From positions 6,475,579-6,539,578 of the forward strand of contig CM059975.1 of NCBI GenBank assembly GCA_030490835.1: a stretch of 64,000 bases of DNA. Reading direction: 5' to 3'. Below, one piece after another: positions 10,431 through 21,572 of this stretch. Each line of letters begins with the position of its first letter. Position 1 is the first letter of the stretch. The position numbers and the translations under genes were made by a program. The notes beneath the pieces were generated by a model. That model did no database searches, was not told the DNA's origin, and saw only the letters and a list, made by a program, of their open reading frames with translations. The stretch comes from Annona cherimola. Taxonomy: Eukaryota > Streptophyta > Magnoliopsida > Magnoliales > Annonaceae.

Positions 10431-11770
10431 AACTTGCCCAATTCCTCCCCCACAAATTTAAGGACTTGTGACTTTTATCATCAGGGGTTTTTAATAATTG
10501 ACAATGGACATTGACGATGACATGCGATACTAGACATTTCTATACCTTCACCATCAACTCCTACAAAATAAGACATGGCCAGTGTTATATCATGAATATG
10601 GGCTTCTTACCTGAAATGGGTATCATGCTAATGCCTTTGAAGCTACTTTCATATCAACTATCATATGTTCGGATAGCTGGCTCAATCAAAACAAATACCC
10701 ATACCAGTTTTCTTGAGCAAACAATTTCTGCTCATCACACAGTTGAGGTGAGACTTAAATACATGCGACAACCAACAAAAAAGAGATTGGAAGATTCAAT
10801 CCTTTTGACTACTCACAACTAAGCAAAATTCCCAAATTATCAATGGGTTTAATCAAAATAATCCAATACACTTTATTTACGGCCATCGCAACACACTAAA
10901 TAAGATTGACACTTTGGGCCAGTGGAATACGACCAAGATTCAAAAAAAAAACTAATCCCCAATGCATTCCAACCGCAAGATGAGATGCAATCGAGGAATC
11001 CTTCCAGTTAATTACACAAGAAATAAGCTCTAAACAAGAAAGATGGATTGTACCCCATTTCAAGCTCTCAGCTATTTGCTCAAAATAGATTGCCCAACTT
11101 ATTCAGCCAAGGATCGGGATCGAAAGTTTCATAGCCATGAGAAAATTTTCACCAGCTTCGAGCGTGCCGGAGTAGTAAACAACAAAAAAATGCAAGAAAT
11201 TCAAAAGCAGTTGAAAGAATCCTTGCAGACAAACCTGCGCAGATCTTGGAAGATCAGATGTTGAGACAGAAGAACGACTTCTCCGGAAGTGATGGAGTTA
11301 GCTTTGGAATTCCATGCACCCTGAGTAGCTTTCCTGTTTGATGAAGAGCAGCTCGACAGGGCCAGAGTTAGGGGCGCAAGTGGGTTGGGTTAACTGAAAC
11401 CCAACCCAACCTATTTTCTACACCTCTTTTGACACAACCCAACCAACCAACCTATGCTAACCCAACCCAAAAACAAAATACTGCGCGGAGAACATAAACC
11501 TGAATGGAAATATTTTCTATTCCAGGAGTAATGCCATTGAAGTGAAATCAAACTAAAAAAAATTATCGAGCATTGGCTAATGTTCAATTCTTTTATTGAC
11601 CGAGAGACGAGCACATTCAACTCCATGTGGTGAACTGAACCAAGAATTCGAAATTTTCACTATTAGAACTTCAATTAAAAACTGATTTACTATGCAAGCA
11701 TCAAAGAGAACCTATAATGTTCCACATTTTCATTTATACTTTCTGCCTAACAAGAGACATTCCCTATGGG
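10431..11770. other. Intergenic spacer with a small inverted-repeat patch
   Basis: No gene is supported. Open frames at 10511-10822 and 11043-11264 (plus) match no family I know. At about 11371-11430, TAGGGGCGCAAGTGGGTTGG, an inverted pair GGGTTGGGTT/AACCCAACCC and CTACACCTC suggest a very short or decayed hAT-like terminus. Confidence 0.4.
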
Positions 11771-12581
11771 TAGGGGTGTTAAAGGATCGGCTGGATGGAT
11801 TAGAGACTAATCCTAATCCTAATCCTAACCTATTTAAGATATCTCAACACTAATCGATTTATTAACTCATTTAAAAACCTCAACCCTAACCCATTTAATA
11901 AACATGTTGATGGGTTGTTAACGGGTTATGTATATAACCAAATTTACTGTTACAAATCTTAACTAAGTCTGAAAAAATTAGATAATTCAAAAGTTATGCC
12001 ACAATCCATCAAAAATGTTGCCACAAATTTCAACTAAGGCAGTCAAAGGAGGTCCAAAATCAGGCAAAATGCAAGAAAAAGTATACCTGTCAACGGCGAG
12101 AAGGTTGGACGGCAGTAATGACGATGGTGAGAGAGACCTAGGTGGCAACGATGCAGCGCAACGGCTCACGGATCTGCTGGAGAGAGAGAGAGAGAGGAGT
12201 TAACACAAACGGGGAGAAACCAGAGAGGGGGAATTGGAGAAGGATGAGGGGAGAGACAGAAAATCGAACGAGAGAGAGGGGCCGAAGGTACCTTGCAGCT
12301 TGGAAATCGGTTGGCGAGGACGGTGGACTAGCATTACTGGAGGGCTGGGGAAGAAGACGACACAGGGCGCCAGTGCAGGCGCCAATTGAGAGGAGGAGTT
12401 CCAAATCAGAATGATGCTTTGCGTTTGGAGATTCCCATTACGTCCCAAATTTTTGCCCGTTGCAGAGCATCTGCTGAGCAGTGATGGATTAGTGCTGTCC
12501 AACGCGCGGTGACGCCTATAAGATGCTCGACTGTATGCTGCAAGCTAGATTCACAACATTGTTCGTTAAGGCCGTGAATTT

Positions 12582-12721
12582 GAGAGAGGCAACGATTGAG
12601 GGGAATAAGGAGTCTTGGAGCCGAGCAATTTAGGAGAGGCAACGATTGAGAGGAATAAGGAATGTTGGGGCTGTGCAATTTGGGAGAGGCGCGATTGAGG
12701 GAACAGATGGGGGGGGGGGGG
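12582..12721. repeat. Short imperfect direct repeats ending in a G13 tract
   Basis: GAGAGGCAACGATTGAGGGG at about 12582 is repeated with small changes about 52 bp later (GAGAGGCAACGATTGAGAGG), and a shorter third copy (GAGAGGCGCGATTGAGGG) follows at about 12684. The array runs into 13 consecutive G residues (12709-12721) followed by TTGGGGTGGTG, on an otherwise AT-rich background. Confidence 0.75.
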
Positions 12722-12763
12722 TTGGGGTGGTGAGAGATCGTCTATGAGATTGAGGTTGCATGG

Positions 12764-13030
12764 ACCGGGGAAGTTAAAAAACTTGAAAGTTTTTAAATTG
12801 GTAAAAAATAGTACGTTATAATTGGAAAATAACCAGGCGTAAAGAAAATAGTTAAAATAGATATCTTAGTTATAATTTAGTTATGTAAAAATAATTAAAA
12901 AATAAAGTAGTTATATATGAATATGAAGATGTAAAGAAATAATTTTAAAATATGGTAATTACGAATAGTAAAAGTATTAAATTAAAAAGTTTTAGTTTGA
13001 ATTTTTTTTATTGAAAATAAACATCCCCTA
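12764..13030. repeat. MITE family A copy
   Basis: Carries the family's internal order (AAAATAGATATCTTAGTTAT-like, then AATTAAAAAATAAAGTAGTTAT-like) and ends near AAACATCCCC. The left end GGGGAAGTT is degenerate. A second copy in the same orientation begins about 20 bp downstream. Confidence 0.55.
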
Positions 13031-13049
13031 ATTTGAAATCTTTTTTTAG

Positions 13050-13350
13050 AGTGTGTGTGGTTGATGATAAAAATTTTTATTAAAAGTTTTTAATATAAAA
13101 GTTGTCAAATTGATAAAAAATAATATGATATGATAGAAGAACGATGAAGTATAAAAATAATAAAGTTAAAAAAATAGGCTAGTTGTATTAGTAGTTGTGT
13201 AGAAAACAACTAGTAGTCATGTAGAAATATTGAAAAATAAGATAGTTTGTATAAGAAAATATGAAAAATAATTTAAAAATACAATAGTTATGGAGAATAA
13301 AAAACTTTAGCTTGAAAAGTTTTGGTTGAAAACTCTTGTGCCCAATCAAA
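13050..13350. repeat. MITE family A copy
   Basis: Begins GAGTGTGTGTGGTTGATGAT and contains ATAATATGATATGATAGAAG and TAGTTGTATTAGTAGTTGTG. The right end is degraded (GTGCCCAATCAAATATAGGC). Confidence 0.6.
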
Positions 13351-13549
13351 TATAGGCACTATCTATATATATATATATCCTTAATATTAAATGGGTTACT
13401 GATTGTTTAATCTTAATTCGTTTATTTAATTAAATAGTTGAATAGGTTGGTGTATTATAAATCATTTATTCAAAAATTTCAACCCAAACTTATTTATAAA
13501 ATGGTTGGATAAGTGGATTAATGGGTTGACTATGACTCTTAATACCCTA

Positions 13550-14942
13550 CTTAGAAGCTTGAATTTTCTGTACTATTTTGATTTTGTTTTACAAGTTGGG
13601 ATACTTGCAGTGTCATTGTAAGAATTTGTTAGGAAACTCGGAGAAACTAAAAAGATTGTAAGGTGATTTACTGATTAGCTGGTTTGAGACAGTGAAACCT
13701 AAGGCCTGTTTGCATGAGATAGCTGCAGTTGACTGAGATGAAGAAACCTTTGGTAGTATCGTTAACTGAATTGGGGTTGACATTGAACAGAGAAGCTGTT
13801 TCTACAAATGGTTTTTGGTTCTGAGGATATAAAATGAAATTCAATGAAGCAGGTCATGTGGAAGCTAGAGAAGCGGAAGCATGAAGAAAACACGAACTCG
13901 AAGCCTTTTGTAGTGATTTATTCCTCCGGTAAGAAGAAGAACAGATGGTGCACTGAAACAGAAAGAATCGAAGTTCAGAAAAGCTGTGGAACTCCACTAA
14001 AAATAATGGTAAAGAACCCAAATCAAGAATATCACAAGTCATCTAAAGTTTCGGCAATTTCTTCTTCAATGAGAATTGAAACAACAGAAACAGAACACAA
14101 AACCTTGGGTGTATTTGGATTCGAGAAAATTGCTGATGAAGGTGATATCTCATAAAAGCGAGTAGTAAAAAAATGAACAGATCCTATCAAGTAGAGTAAT
14201 GATAACAACTTATGTCCTTGTTTTCAGCCATCCTTTAATGGCCATTTTGCCCCAGAAAACAGGGGCACATGCGTCAGATTCAAAATGATTGGTTAAAATA
14301 ACTAAAAATATGCTCGTTTGTTTTATAGATATTCAATACAAGTATCCAAGTATACTAATTTAAAATGTATTTTTTAAATTGTATAAATTTATGGATAAAC
14401 CGATAGCAAATTGAACTCAAAATTAGTGTCAGAAGTTCATATCTACAAAGCTTACAATTCTTAAATCCCCTCTATAAAATCTAGAAATTTTAGAGTTTGA
14501 CAAATGTCAAAACCACATTCAAGAGAAACAGGTATTTAAACTACCACGATCATGGCTCATAGACGCTGATTACGGTAGAAAGCAAGGACGTGTACATGCA
14601 AAACGAAATTCACAAGCAAAAATAAAATGCTGCTTAAAAAAGAAGAAGAAAGGTTCCGATTCAATGCAAGTTTTACCATTTTGGAGATGTATATATAATT
14701 TTTTTTAAAAAATTTTAAAAATAGCTAAAATACCCTTTTGCTTAAAAATCCAAAATATATTTTATCAAAAAATTCCAAAATATACATACATCTTCAAGAA
14801 TAATAAAATTTGATTTATACATTAAATACATTTAAATTAATAAATTTATCAAAAAAGTAAAATAATGACTAAAAATAAATTTATTAGCATGGTCATTACT
14901 TAACTCAGGTTAACAATACAATACTCTTTTTCCATTAACTAA
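13550..14942. other. Spacer with an unidentified plus-strand open frame
   Basis: A 103-codon frame with a true ATG (13844-14155) is rich in Lys, Glu, Ser and Thr and matches no family I recognise; coding status is doubtful. The rest is AT-rich. 14690-14900 carries one arm of the foldback core found elsewhere (for example TTATACATTAAATACATTTA). Confidence 0.3.
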
Positions 14943-15215
14943 GGGAACGTTTGTTATTCGGTGTGGGATTCATAGGATGAGAATTCATGAGAATACAGAT
15001 TTGCAAAGCTCATTAATTCATCAATTAATAATCATATTTTTACCCTTTTATCCATACTAATCATTTCTCTTTTCTATTACATTCTAACTACCCTATTTAT
15101 TTCATCTTTACTCTTATAATTTCATATCAATCACAAAATTTTAAAAATATTTCATTTCCTACTTCCCACCCTATCCTACAATTCCCACAACTTTCAAATT
15201 ACAAAATATTTTCTA
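14943..15215. repeat. Possible MITE (GGGAACGTTTG terminus)
   Basis: Begins GGGAACGTTTGTTATTCGGT and contains GTGTGGGATTCATAGGATGA. The far end has CAATTCCCACAACTTTC, weakly inverted to the start. A related start (AGGGACGTTTGGCC) occurs near 46104. Confidence 0.35.
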
Positions 15216-15226
15216 AAAGAAGTGAT

Positions 15227-15594
15227 ATTGTTAGTCCAAGCTAAGTGAATATCTTGCTTAACCCACCTTAAAAAAATTTATTTGAAGTATTTTTTTCTTT
15301 TTTTCTTTATATACTTTATCTCTAAGTATATTTAACATATAAATCAAGTTTTACCATTTTGGATATGTGTATATATTTTTAAAAAATAAAAAATAGGGGT
15401 ATTTTAAATACATATATACATATAGATGTTTAAAAATATCAAAAAATAGACATATACCAAAAAATAATAAAATTTAATTTATACGTTAAATACACTTAGA
15501 TAACACAAGTGTACAAAGAAAAAACAAAAAAATTATTGTAAATGAATTTTTTGAGGTGTGCTAAGCAAGACGGGCTAGCAATATCATTTCTCTT
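15227..15594. repeat. Foldback MITE family B (TGATATTGTTAG termini)
   Basis: The left end AAGAAGTGATATTGTTAGTC is the inverted match of the right end CTAGCAATATCATTTCTCTT. Inside are paired CTTGCTTAACCCACCTT and GAGGTGTGCTAAGCAAG blocks, then the shared foldback core (TTTAACATATAAATCAAGTT and its inverse). Related copies lie at 34237-34639 and 62940-63327. Confidence 0.75.
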
Positions 15595-15717
15595 TAACTT
15601 ATATATTAAACTTTTACCATGTTTAAAGATAAAATGACTAAAACTTTTTATTTTTGAAAATAAAAATATATATACACATATTAAAAATCTCAAATAAAAT
15701 AAAATAGAGATACTTAA

Positions 15718-15995
15718 CTTCAGTGCACCTGGGCGTATTTAACCCATTTTTAATTTTTTTGAAAAAATTATTCATGAAACTATTAATTTAAGTGTATTTA
15801 ACTTGTGTATCAATTGTTACCATTTTTGAAGATTTTTAGATTTTTTGGATTTTTAAAAATTCAAAAATGTTAAAATTGATACATATATTAAATATATTTA
15901 GATGAACAGTATATAAAAAAATTATCTAAAAATTTTTAAAATAAATATTTACACCCAAGGTGCACCTAAGCTAAGTGTACCCAGGTGCACATAGA
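15718..15995. repeat. Foldback element with GGTGCACCTGGG-type ends
   Basis: The left end CAGTGCACCTGGGCGTATTT pairs with the right end TAAGTGTACCCAGGTGCACA. The interior contains the shared core (AAGTGTATTTAACTTGTGTA, then TTACCATTTTTGAAGATTTT). It is non-coding. Confidence 0.65.
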
Positions 15996-16589
15996 ATCCA
16001 ATAAAATAATTAACAACTTGGCTCGAAGCCTCGGATCTCGAAAAGTCCTTGCTTACGAAAAGGAAGAAAATGGCGAGGAGAGATGCTCTGATGTACAGTA
16101 CCCAAGCAAATGCAGCTCATGAAGATAATGCATGCATGTCTACGTGCATCGATGCATGCATTGCACGGGATAATAATTTTTTTTTTAAAAGATTGGTGTT
16201 AATTCCAAATATCATCATAACTTATGTTTACATATATGATCACACATTTATAAAAATAACACGTATGACCATATATTTTATCCCCAATTGTGAATATGAC
16301 AACTCATTTTAAAATTAATGAAAAGTTACACTATTACCCTTGGTAAAATGAAAAAAGCTATTCTCGTTAGATATTATTAAAAAAATAAAGAAATGATATA
16401 AAAACGCAAAGTCAAAGCGAACTTAACAACTTCAATGCGTGCACACAATTGTTTTTAAAAGAAATGATATGGGCAATTTTGTCATTTTAAAATTTTTTCC
16501 ATGTAAGTTAACAGAAACATAATGGCGTTGCCATATTTGGAATATAAGTGTAAAATATATAGTCATTTATGCCATTTTTTAAATATGTG

Positions 16590-17095
16590 GTTACATATGT
16601 TCGGATCCACTTCTATATAATTAATTAATACAATCATTTTAAATTTTAAGTTTTTGATGTTTGATGTAAAAACATCATTTATTTAGTTACGATACCAAAT
16701 TTTATCCAAATTAAATATGTGCATGAGTCATAATTACTTAAAAATAGGTATATTTATGTTTAAATCGAAAAAATATTTAAATCAATTCGCATATGTATTA
16801 CAATGCAATACTACTTTATGGAATCATTTGCCAATGTAGAAATGATGTTTTAAATAATTTAGATACTAAAAATATAATTTTAAAATTGATATTTAATATT
16901 AAATTATTTTATTACGTTGATTTTATACGTTTATAAAGAGTATATGAACAATAATTCTAAATAAATGAAAGAATTTCCAAAATACTGTAAAGCAATGCTA
17001 AATATATTAGATATACTGTTATAGTAGATTTTCTATCAACCATCAAAATATAACCATCAAAATATTCAAAATAAACTTAGTTACATAAAACTAAA
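16590..17095. repeat. Dispersed repeat R3
   Basis: Contains AATTATTTTATTACGTTGAT and ends with TAGATTTTCTATCAACCATC, both also present at 31190-31640 and, in the other orientation, at 24090-24420. The ends are approximate. It adjoins the hAT insertion site at 17109. Confidence 0.55.
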
Positions 17096-17968
17096 AGAGG
17101 GTTTCATAGAATCGCCTAGGGGTGGGAATCGGGGCGGGTCAGGGTGTGCCCAACCCTGACCCTACCTTTCAAAAATCTGGTTTGACCCTTATTTTTTTCC
17201 GGGTCGGGACAAGGTCGGTTTGACCCTTACTTTTTTTCACTCGGTATTGGGACAAAATTCGGGTCGGGTAAAAACTACGGGTCAAGTAAGAAATTTTACG
17301 AATTTATAAACTCATCAAGTATAAAGACATATATGTATTAAATTTAACTACTATATGCTCCAATCTATTACTAATCAGTCAAAGTAAAATCTAAATACTT
17401 AAATAAAACATGAGTATTTATTCACCTATATAAGAACAAGTTAATGAAACATACCTCATTCAAAATTTTGTTTACAATTTGAATATTGAAACACTAATTG
17501 TTTGAACTCATTCCATGTCTTTTGTTGTTTACCTTCAACAAAAATAATAATGATGTCACAATTAGAATTAAAATGATAACTGTTTAAGTATGTAGCAGGA
17601 GAGCAGTTTTACCTGAAAAGTATAAAAAATCTTGATAATACTTTTGTGTTGTAATGAAAGCTTCTAGAAGGCATGACCTGAATAACACTTATGCAATGCA
17701 ATCAATAAAATAAAACCACAACCCATAACACTTTCGATCACAATTAAATAACGATATACACACATATAAAAATTAAAAAGTATAACTAATAGAGAATTGA
17801 TAGCATAAATCCTTCATCCTTTAATAGGAAAAATTCTAAGTTTAGCAAATATACTGGAGATACATATATTTTGTTCAACAAATTAAACTTAAACATATGT
17901 TTTTATCATACAATGTTCATAATAAAAATATAAAGCAAATTATTCTTCATTGTCATCTTTTCCTAAGT

Positions 17969-20317
17969 TCATCCATCGATAACAATGCCTTTTCCCTGAA
18001 AATTCAAAATATTATTTTATTAGTAATACAATAGCATCACAAGCTAATAGAATAAGAAAAAAAAATAAAAAATATGAAAGAAGATTAATGCTTAAAACCT
18101 TTGCACTTGCAGGAAGACGAGGAGGAAGACTGCTACCTTCTCCAACTTCATCTTGAATAGCTGCAACATGTACAAAAATCAATTAGTTAATGACTTTATT
18201 TATAAAAAAATAAAATGTATATCCTAAGTTCAAGTAAGAGAGTTAGATATTGAAGTATATAAGTTACCTGTAATGTTGGTGGTAAGTTCCTCCGCATCTT
18301 CTTCAAATTCATCTACTTTTGGCTTTGACCTTATCCAATCTTGAGCACAAATTAAACATTCCACGAGTTTTGGAGATAAAGAACTCCTATATGAATCAAG
18401 CACACGTCCACTCGTACTAAAAGCTGACTCTGAGGCAACAGTGGACACAGGAATGGCTAATAAATCACGTGCCATATGAGATAATATTTTATACTTATAT
18501 GCATTTACTTTCCACCATGCTAAAATGTCAAAACCATCATCTTCTACCACAATATGCTCTTCTAAGTATCGATGAATCTCTGTTTTCTCATTTTCTGTCT
18601 CATCCACTGCTAAGAACTTCAGATATGCTGCTCTTGATGGTCATTTTCTCTTTGTTTGTGTGGGGGCTTCAATTTTTGGTTTTGTTGAAGCAGAAAATTG
18701 TGCCTCATAGACCTTGAAAAGGGTTTCAAATTCAATCATCACAGTATTTATTATTTCCTTAACCTTGTCAACATCATATATCTGTGAATAACAGAATTTC
18801 AGAAACTTCAACTTGCATCTTGGATCCAATACATTTGCAACCAACAACCACATGTTAATTTTATCAAAAGTACCCCAATACTTATCAAATTTTTGTTTCA
18901 TTTTCCTTGAAATGTCTCTGAGGACTAAATCTTCTGATGTCAAAAATTCAAATAACAGACTTTCAATCTTATGGACTTCTTCCAAGTATAGAGAGGAAGT
19001 AACATATGAGGTTCCAGATAATGTGGTTGTAACTTTATAAAAATGTTCCAAAAAGGAACACATAGCTTTACCAATTCTCCAATCATTATCATTGGGAGTA
19101 TCTTCCTTTGCAAATGCAGCATCATATAAGACAAGCCGGTCAAAAACTTTTTGATACTTCAAAGATTTTTCCAACATTAAATAAGTAGAATTCCACCTTG
19201 TAGGAACATCCATGCACAGTCCAAGTTTAGAACTAATTTCTTCCTTCTCACAGCATACTTTAAAACTATATTCTCTTTGTGGAGAACCTCTTACAAATCT
19301 AACACACCTTCGAATTCTGTTAATCGATTCATTAACGTCATGCAACCCTTCTCGCACAATCAAGTTAACAATATGGGCAGCACAACGTACGTGAAAATGG
19401 TCACCATCGCCTGCTAGAAATCCTCTTTTAACTAACATTCTCCTTAAAATTTTCAAGGCAACATCATTTGCAGATGCATTATCTACAGTCAAAGTGGTGA
19501 TTCTATTCAACCCTCAACCTAACAAACAATCCTCGACTGCTTGAGCAATGGCATCGCCAGTGTGTGGAGGTGGGAGCATAAAAAAGTTAATTATTTTCTT
19601 GTGTAACTTCCATTCATCATCAATGTAGTGCGCTGTAAGACACATATAACCATCATTCGAAATGGAAGTCCACAAATCTGTGGTCAAACTCACCCTTTGA
19701 ACTTTATCTTCAAACAATTTCTTTAATTTTTTTTTCTCGGCTTTATAAATTGCAAGACAATCACTAGCAACAGTTTTCCTAGCTACCCATTTAAATTGCG
19801 GCTGCAACATGCTAATCCATTTCTTCAGTCCCTCATGCTCGACAATCTTAAATGATTTTTCATCTATGATAATCATTTCAGCAAGTCCCTTTCTGCATTT
19901 ATCTTGGTCAAATTCCCATACACTGAGAACCTGTTCTCTATTAATGTTGGACTGTGGTGAAGAGAATGTCAACAGCTTCTGCCTCTTATTTTTCCCCCGC
20001 TTTGGAAAATCTTTGCATCTTTGGATATGCCTTGAAAGTGAACTAGTACCATATTTACTAGCACACTTAAAAAGCCTTTTGCAGTAATTACATGAGGCAG
20101 TTGGCTCTTTACCAGGTTTCTTTTCATTTTTAGTAAAATGATTCCACACCGAAGAAGTAAGCTTGTAATTGATAGGCGGATTATTTTCATCTTCTGCAGT
20201 TTTTTCATTAGCATTTGGTGTAACATTTTCTACATCTACATCCACATCCACCACTTGTTTCTCTTCCACATTCTCCACCATATATTTCTCCACATTCTCG
20301 TCAACATCCAAACTCAT
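17969..20317 (-). pseudogene. hAT transposase (BED finger, RICESLEEPER-type), two in-frame stops
   Basis: Reading starts at the ATG at 20315-20317; the frame stays open further upstream without an ATG. A BED zinc finger is visible as CNYC...HIQRC (about residues 76-101, C-x2-C-x17-H-x3-C). Candidate catalytic acidic residues are in LTTDLW, TVDNAS and ASESAFS, and a hAT C-terminal dimerisation segment runs from DILAWWKVN to AQDWIRSK. The frame is broken by TGA at 19514-19516 and at 18641-18643, both without frameshift and both probably at former Trp codons. The 3' part looks spliced: donor after 18268, exon 18099-18160, exon 17969-17995 ending in TGA, with phases that fit. As it stands no full-length transposase can be made without readthrough. 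Confidence 0.9.
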
Positions 20318-20594
20318 ATTCTTATGATATGTTATATCCAATGCAATGCCTAAAAATAATTACAAATACAAGAAATCAAAATCCAAACATAATACAAGCA
20401 TATTACTAAATATAATGCATATAAACATATCAAACATTTAGATAAAATCTAATCCATTTAGATATCAAACATTTGAATGCAAGTATTTGAGAGTTTTGTA
20501 GAAATCTAATCTACATTAATAAGTAGAAGCAGAAGTATTTTGTAAATATTAAATCATGTCATTTGCACTTTGGGGAAAAATCAAAAAAATATTT

Positions 20595-20749
20595 CCAATT
20601 AATCATGCTGCAACTATTGGGTTAAACAATGCATGATATCAATGTCAAACAGAAATAACCAATTAATCATGCTGCAACTATTGGGTTAAACAATGCATGA
20701 TATCAATGTCAAACAGAAATAACCAATTAATCATGCTGCAACTATTTTT
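20595..20749. repeat. 64-bp tandem repeat, about 2.4 copies
   Basis: CCAATTAATCATGCTGCAAC recurs at 20595, 20659 and 20723, an exact 64-bp spacing. The first two copies look identical; the third stops after about 27 bp. It lies inside the hAT element upstream of its transposase. Confidence 0.9.
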
Positions 20750-21010
20750 ATTAATAAATATATTGCAATTATTTATTCCAAATAACCAATGCATGATACC
20801 TGTTGCTGCTGCTGCTTATGTGTGGACGGTGATAGCGACAGCTGCCGGAACGGGGACGGCTACGGGAACAACTACTGTTGTCAGAGGCGATTTAGGCTGC
20901 AGATGCGGGCGGGAGGGAATGACGATTCAGCCGTTCAGGTGGTAGATGCAGGAGGGAATGACAACAACAGGCTGCAAATCTGCAATGGCGAAGGCGACAG
21001 CTACTGCTCG

Positions 21011-21306
21011 AGCCAGAATGGCCACGGTGACAGCGACGGTGACGACAGGGCAGACGCTGCTGCTCAGCGAGAAGACGCTGCTCGAGTGAGAAGATGCTAA
21101 TGCTCGACGGCGATGGCAGACGTTGGCCTCGAGCGGGGACAGCAACAGCTGCTGCTGAAGCCGGAATGGCCACGACGCTGGCGATGGCGACGACAGGGAA
21201 GACGCTGCTGCTCAGCGAGAAGATGCTGCTCAAGTGGAAAGACGCTACTGCTCGACGGTGATGGCAGACGGCCAGACGCTGGCCTCGAGCGGGGACGGCG
21301 ACAAGG
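21011..21306. repeat. 148-bp imperfect tandem duplication in GC-rich hAT flank
   Basis: AGCCAGAATGGCCACGG at 21011 recurs as AGCCGGAATGGCCACGA at 21159, and GACGCTGCTGCTCAGCGAGA at 21053 recurs at 21201, giving a 148-bp period. It is GC-rich and rich in CTG/CGA words, so many short open frames appear in it on both strands; none is supported as a gene. It may be the transposon's promoter or untranslated leader. Confidence 0.8.
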
Positions 21307-21572
21307 ATGCCAGCGGTTACTGTGGGAAGGAGGGACGGCGATGTGAAAGCCGACTGAGGGAAGCAGGGAGACGATTGAAACTAGGGATTTAACTTAGGAT
21401 GCTCGAGCAGAGTAATAAACAGGCATGGCTACAGTCAGCGGGTCGGGATCCGCCAGGTCCGCCCCGACCCGCTCTTTTTAAACATTTTCAACACTGCGAC
21501 CCGCCCCGGTATAAAACAGGGTCGGGTCGGGTCACGGGTCGACCCGCCCCGATTCCCACCCCTAGAATCGCC

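Larger units (their letters stand above)
11771..13549. mobile_element. Possible degraded hAT-like element, composite
   Basis: The left edge TAGGGGTGTTAAAGGATCGG and the right edge CTTAATACCCTA are inverted and hAT-like. Subterminal sequence on both sides carries the 'GGGTTGTTAACGGGTTA' and 'GGTTGGATAAGTGG' style motifs also seen at 62241-62812. The flanking 8-mers (CCTATGGG and CTTAGAAG) agree at only about half their positions, so the target duplication is unconvincing. The interior contains two MITE-A copies and a GC-rich repeat patch, so this may be two unrelated ends. Confidence 0.35.
17117..21564 (-). mobile_element. Full-length hAT transposon with 24-bp TIRs and perfect 8-bp TSD
   Basis: The left terminus begins TAGGGGTGGGAATCGGGGCG and the right terminus is its exact inverse (ending CGCCCCGATTCCCACCCCTA); 24 bp match without mismatch. 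The 8-mer GAATCGCC flanks both sides (17109-17116 and 21565-21572), the duplication size of hAT transposition. Subterminal zones carry repeated GGGTCGGG motifs. The 4448-bp element encodes a BED-finger/hAT-C transposase on the minus strand (17969-20317). Its promoter-proximal side (20789-21346) is strikingly GC-rich and holds an internal duplication. The perfect TIR match and TSD suggest recent insertion, although the transposase now has two stops. A 700-bp deletion-type relative sits at 4573-5272. Confidence 0.95.

Noticed and set aside
11811..11840. Telomere-like CCTAATCCTAATCCTAACC run
   Set aside because: Only about four imperfect units, not the plant CCCTAAA heptamer, and inside a hAT-like terminal region rich in such words.
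20789..21346. Several GC-rich open frames (Cys-, Arg- and Ala-rich peptides)
   Set aside because: They arise from CTG/CGA-rich tandem sequence inside the hAT element on both strands; composition alone explains them.
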